A stretch of DNA of 24,200 bases from Phoronis ovalis (Eukaryota > Phoronida > Phoronidae). The stretch is taken from the NCBI GenBank assembly GCA_028565635.1, contig JAOXYB010069168.1, forward strand, positions 1 through 24,200, written 5' to 3'. Positions within the stretch are counted from its first letter, which is position 1. Every line of letters starts with the position of its first letter. Positions 23,996 through 24,200 of this stretch are shown in pieces. The translations under genes were made by a program, and so were the position numbers. A model generated the notes under the pieces. That model was given only the letters and a program-made list of their open reading frames with translations, was not told the DNA's origin and made no database searches.

Positions 23996-24200
23996 TACTA
24001 GAGGAAGTCTATGCTTCTTGGTGCTTATATGTTCCGTATCTTCTTTTGTAACAGTGTTATGCTGAAGAATTGACTAAAACACAACACAGGTTTAAAGATT
24101 GTAATTCAGACTAATTTTAATTTATAATTACAAAGGTTTTATACAAAGAGAATAATGTACTTTGACCATCAGGTGTAAGAGCTTAATTCAGAAGCCAGAC

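Overview
The window is AT-rich animal nuclear DNA. Spliceosomal GT-AG introns are short to medium, non-coding DNA is full of degenerate repeats, and there are no bacterial-style operons. It contains two intron-rich metazoan genes, type IV collagen and the U2-snRNP-associated protein U2SURP/SR140, plus an intronless DUF229-type membrane enzyme. The overall look suggests a marine invertebrate, perhaps a lophotrochozoan such as a bivalve. That placement is inference; no sequence here fixes the species.

Layout. (1) 1-3950, plus strand: the 3' end of a type IV collagen gene, encoding the second C4 half of the NC1 domain, with a 3' UTR of about 1.7 kb. The most notable feature is two consecutive 87-nt exons (829-915 and 1390-1476). 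They encode alternative versions of the same 29-residue NC1 segment and both splice in the same phase to one terminal exon (1914-2210). A 159-bp near-palindromic transposon with a 9-bp target duplication lies 69 nt upstream of the first. (2) 4861-20045, minus strand: a full U2SURP gene. I reconstructed 25 constitutive coding exons, all phase-consistent, giving 965 aa, plus a 30-nt candidate microexon (975 aa if included). Domain order is N-terminal leader, RRM, SURP, CID, acidic repeats, cwf21, RS tail. The collagen and U2SURP genes converge, and candidate poly(A) signals for the two strands lie about 30 bp apart near 3935-3973. (3) 20046-21191: gene-poor spacer. (4) 21192-23243, minus strand: an uninterrupted 683-codon gene for a type II membrane protein of the DUF229/alkaline-phosphatase-like superfamily. 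(5) 23244-24200: non-coding, with an A33 tract inside an inverted repeat.

The three genes have unrelated jobs: basement membrane scaffold, branch-site recognition in splicing, and a secretory-pathway hydrolase-like protein. Their proximity is probably incidental. The 100-N gap at 11008-11107 lies in a U2SURP intron and is probably a false gap: the 40 bp on either side of it are identical and belong to a 64-bp tandem repeat.
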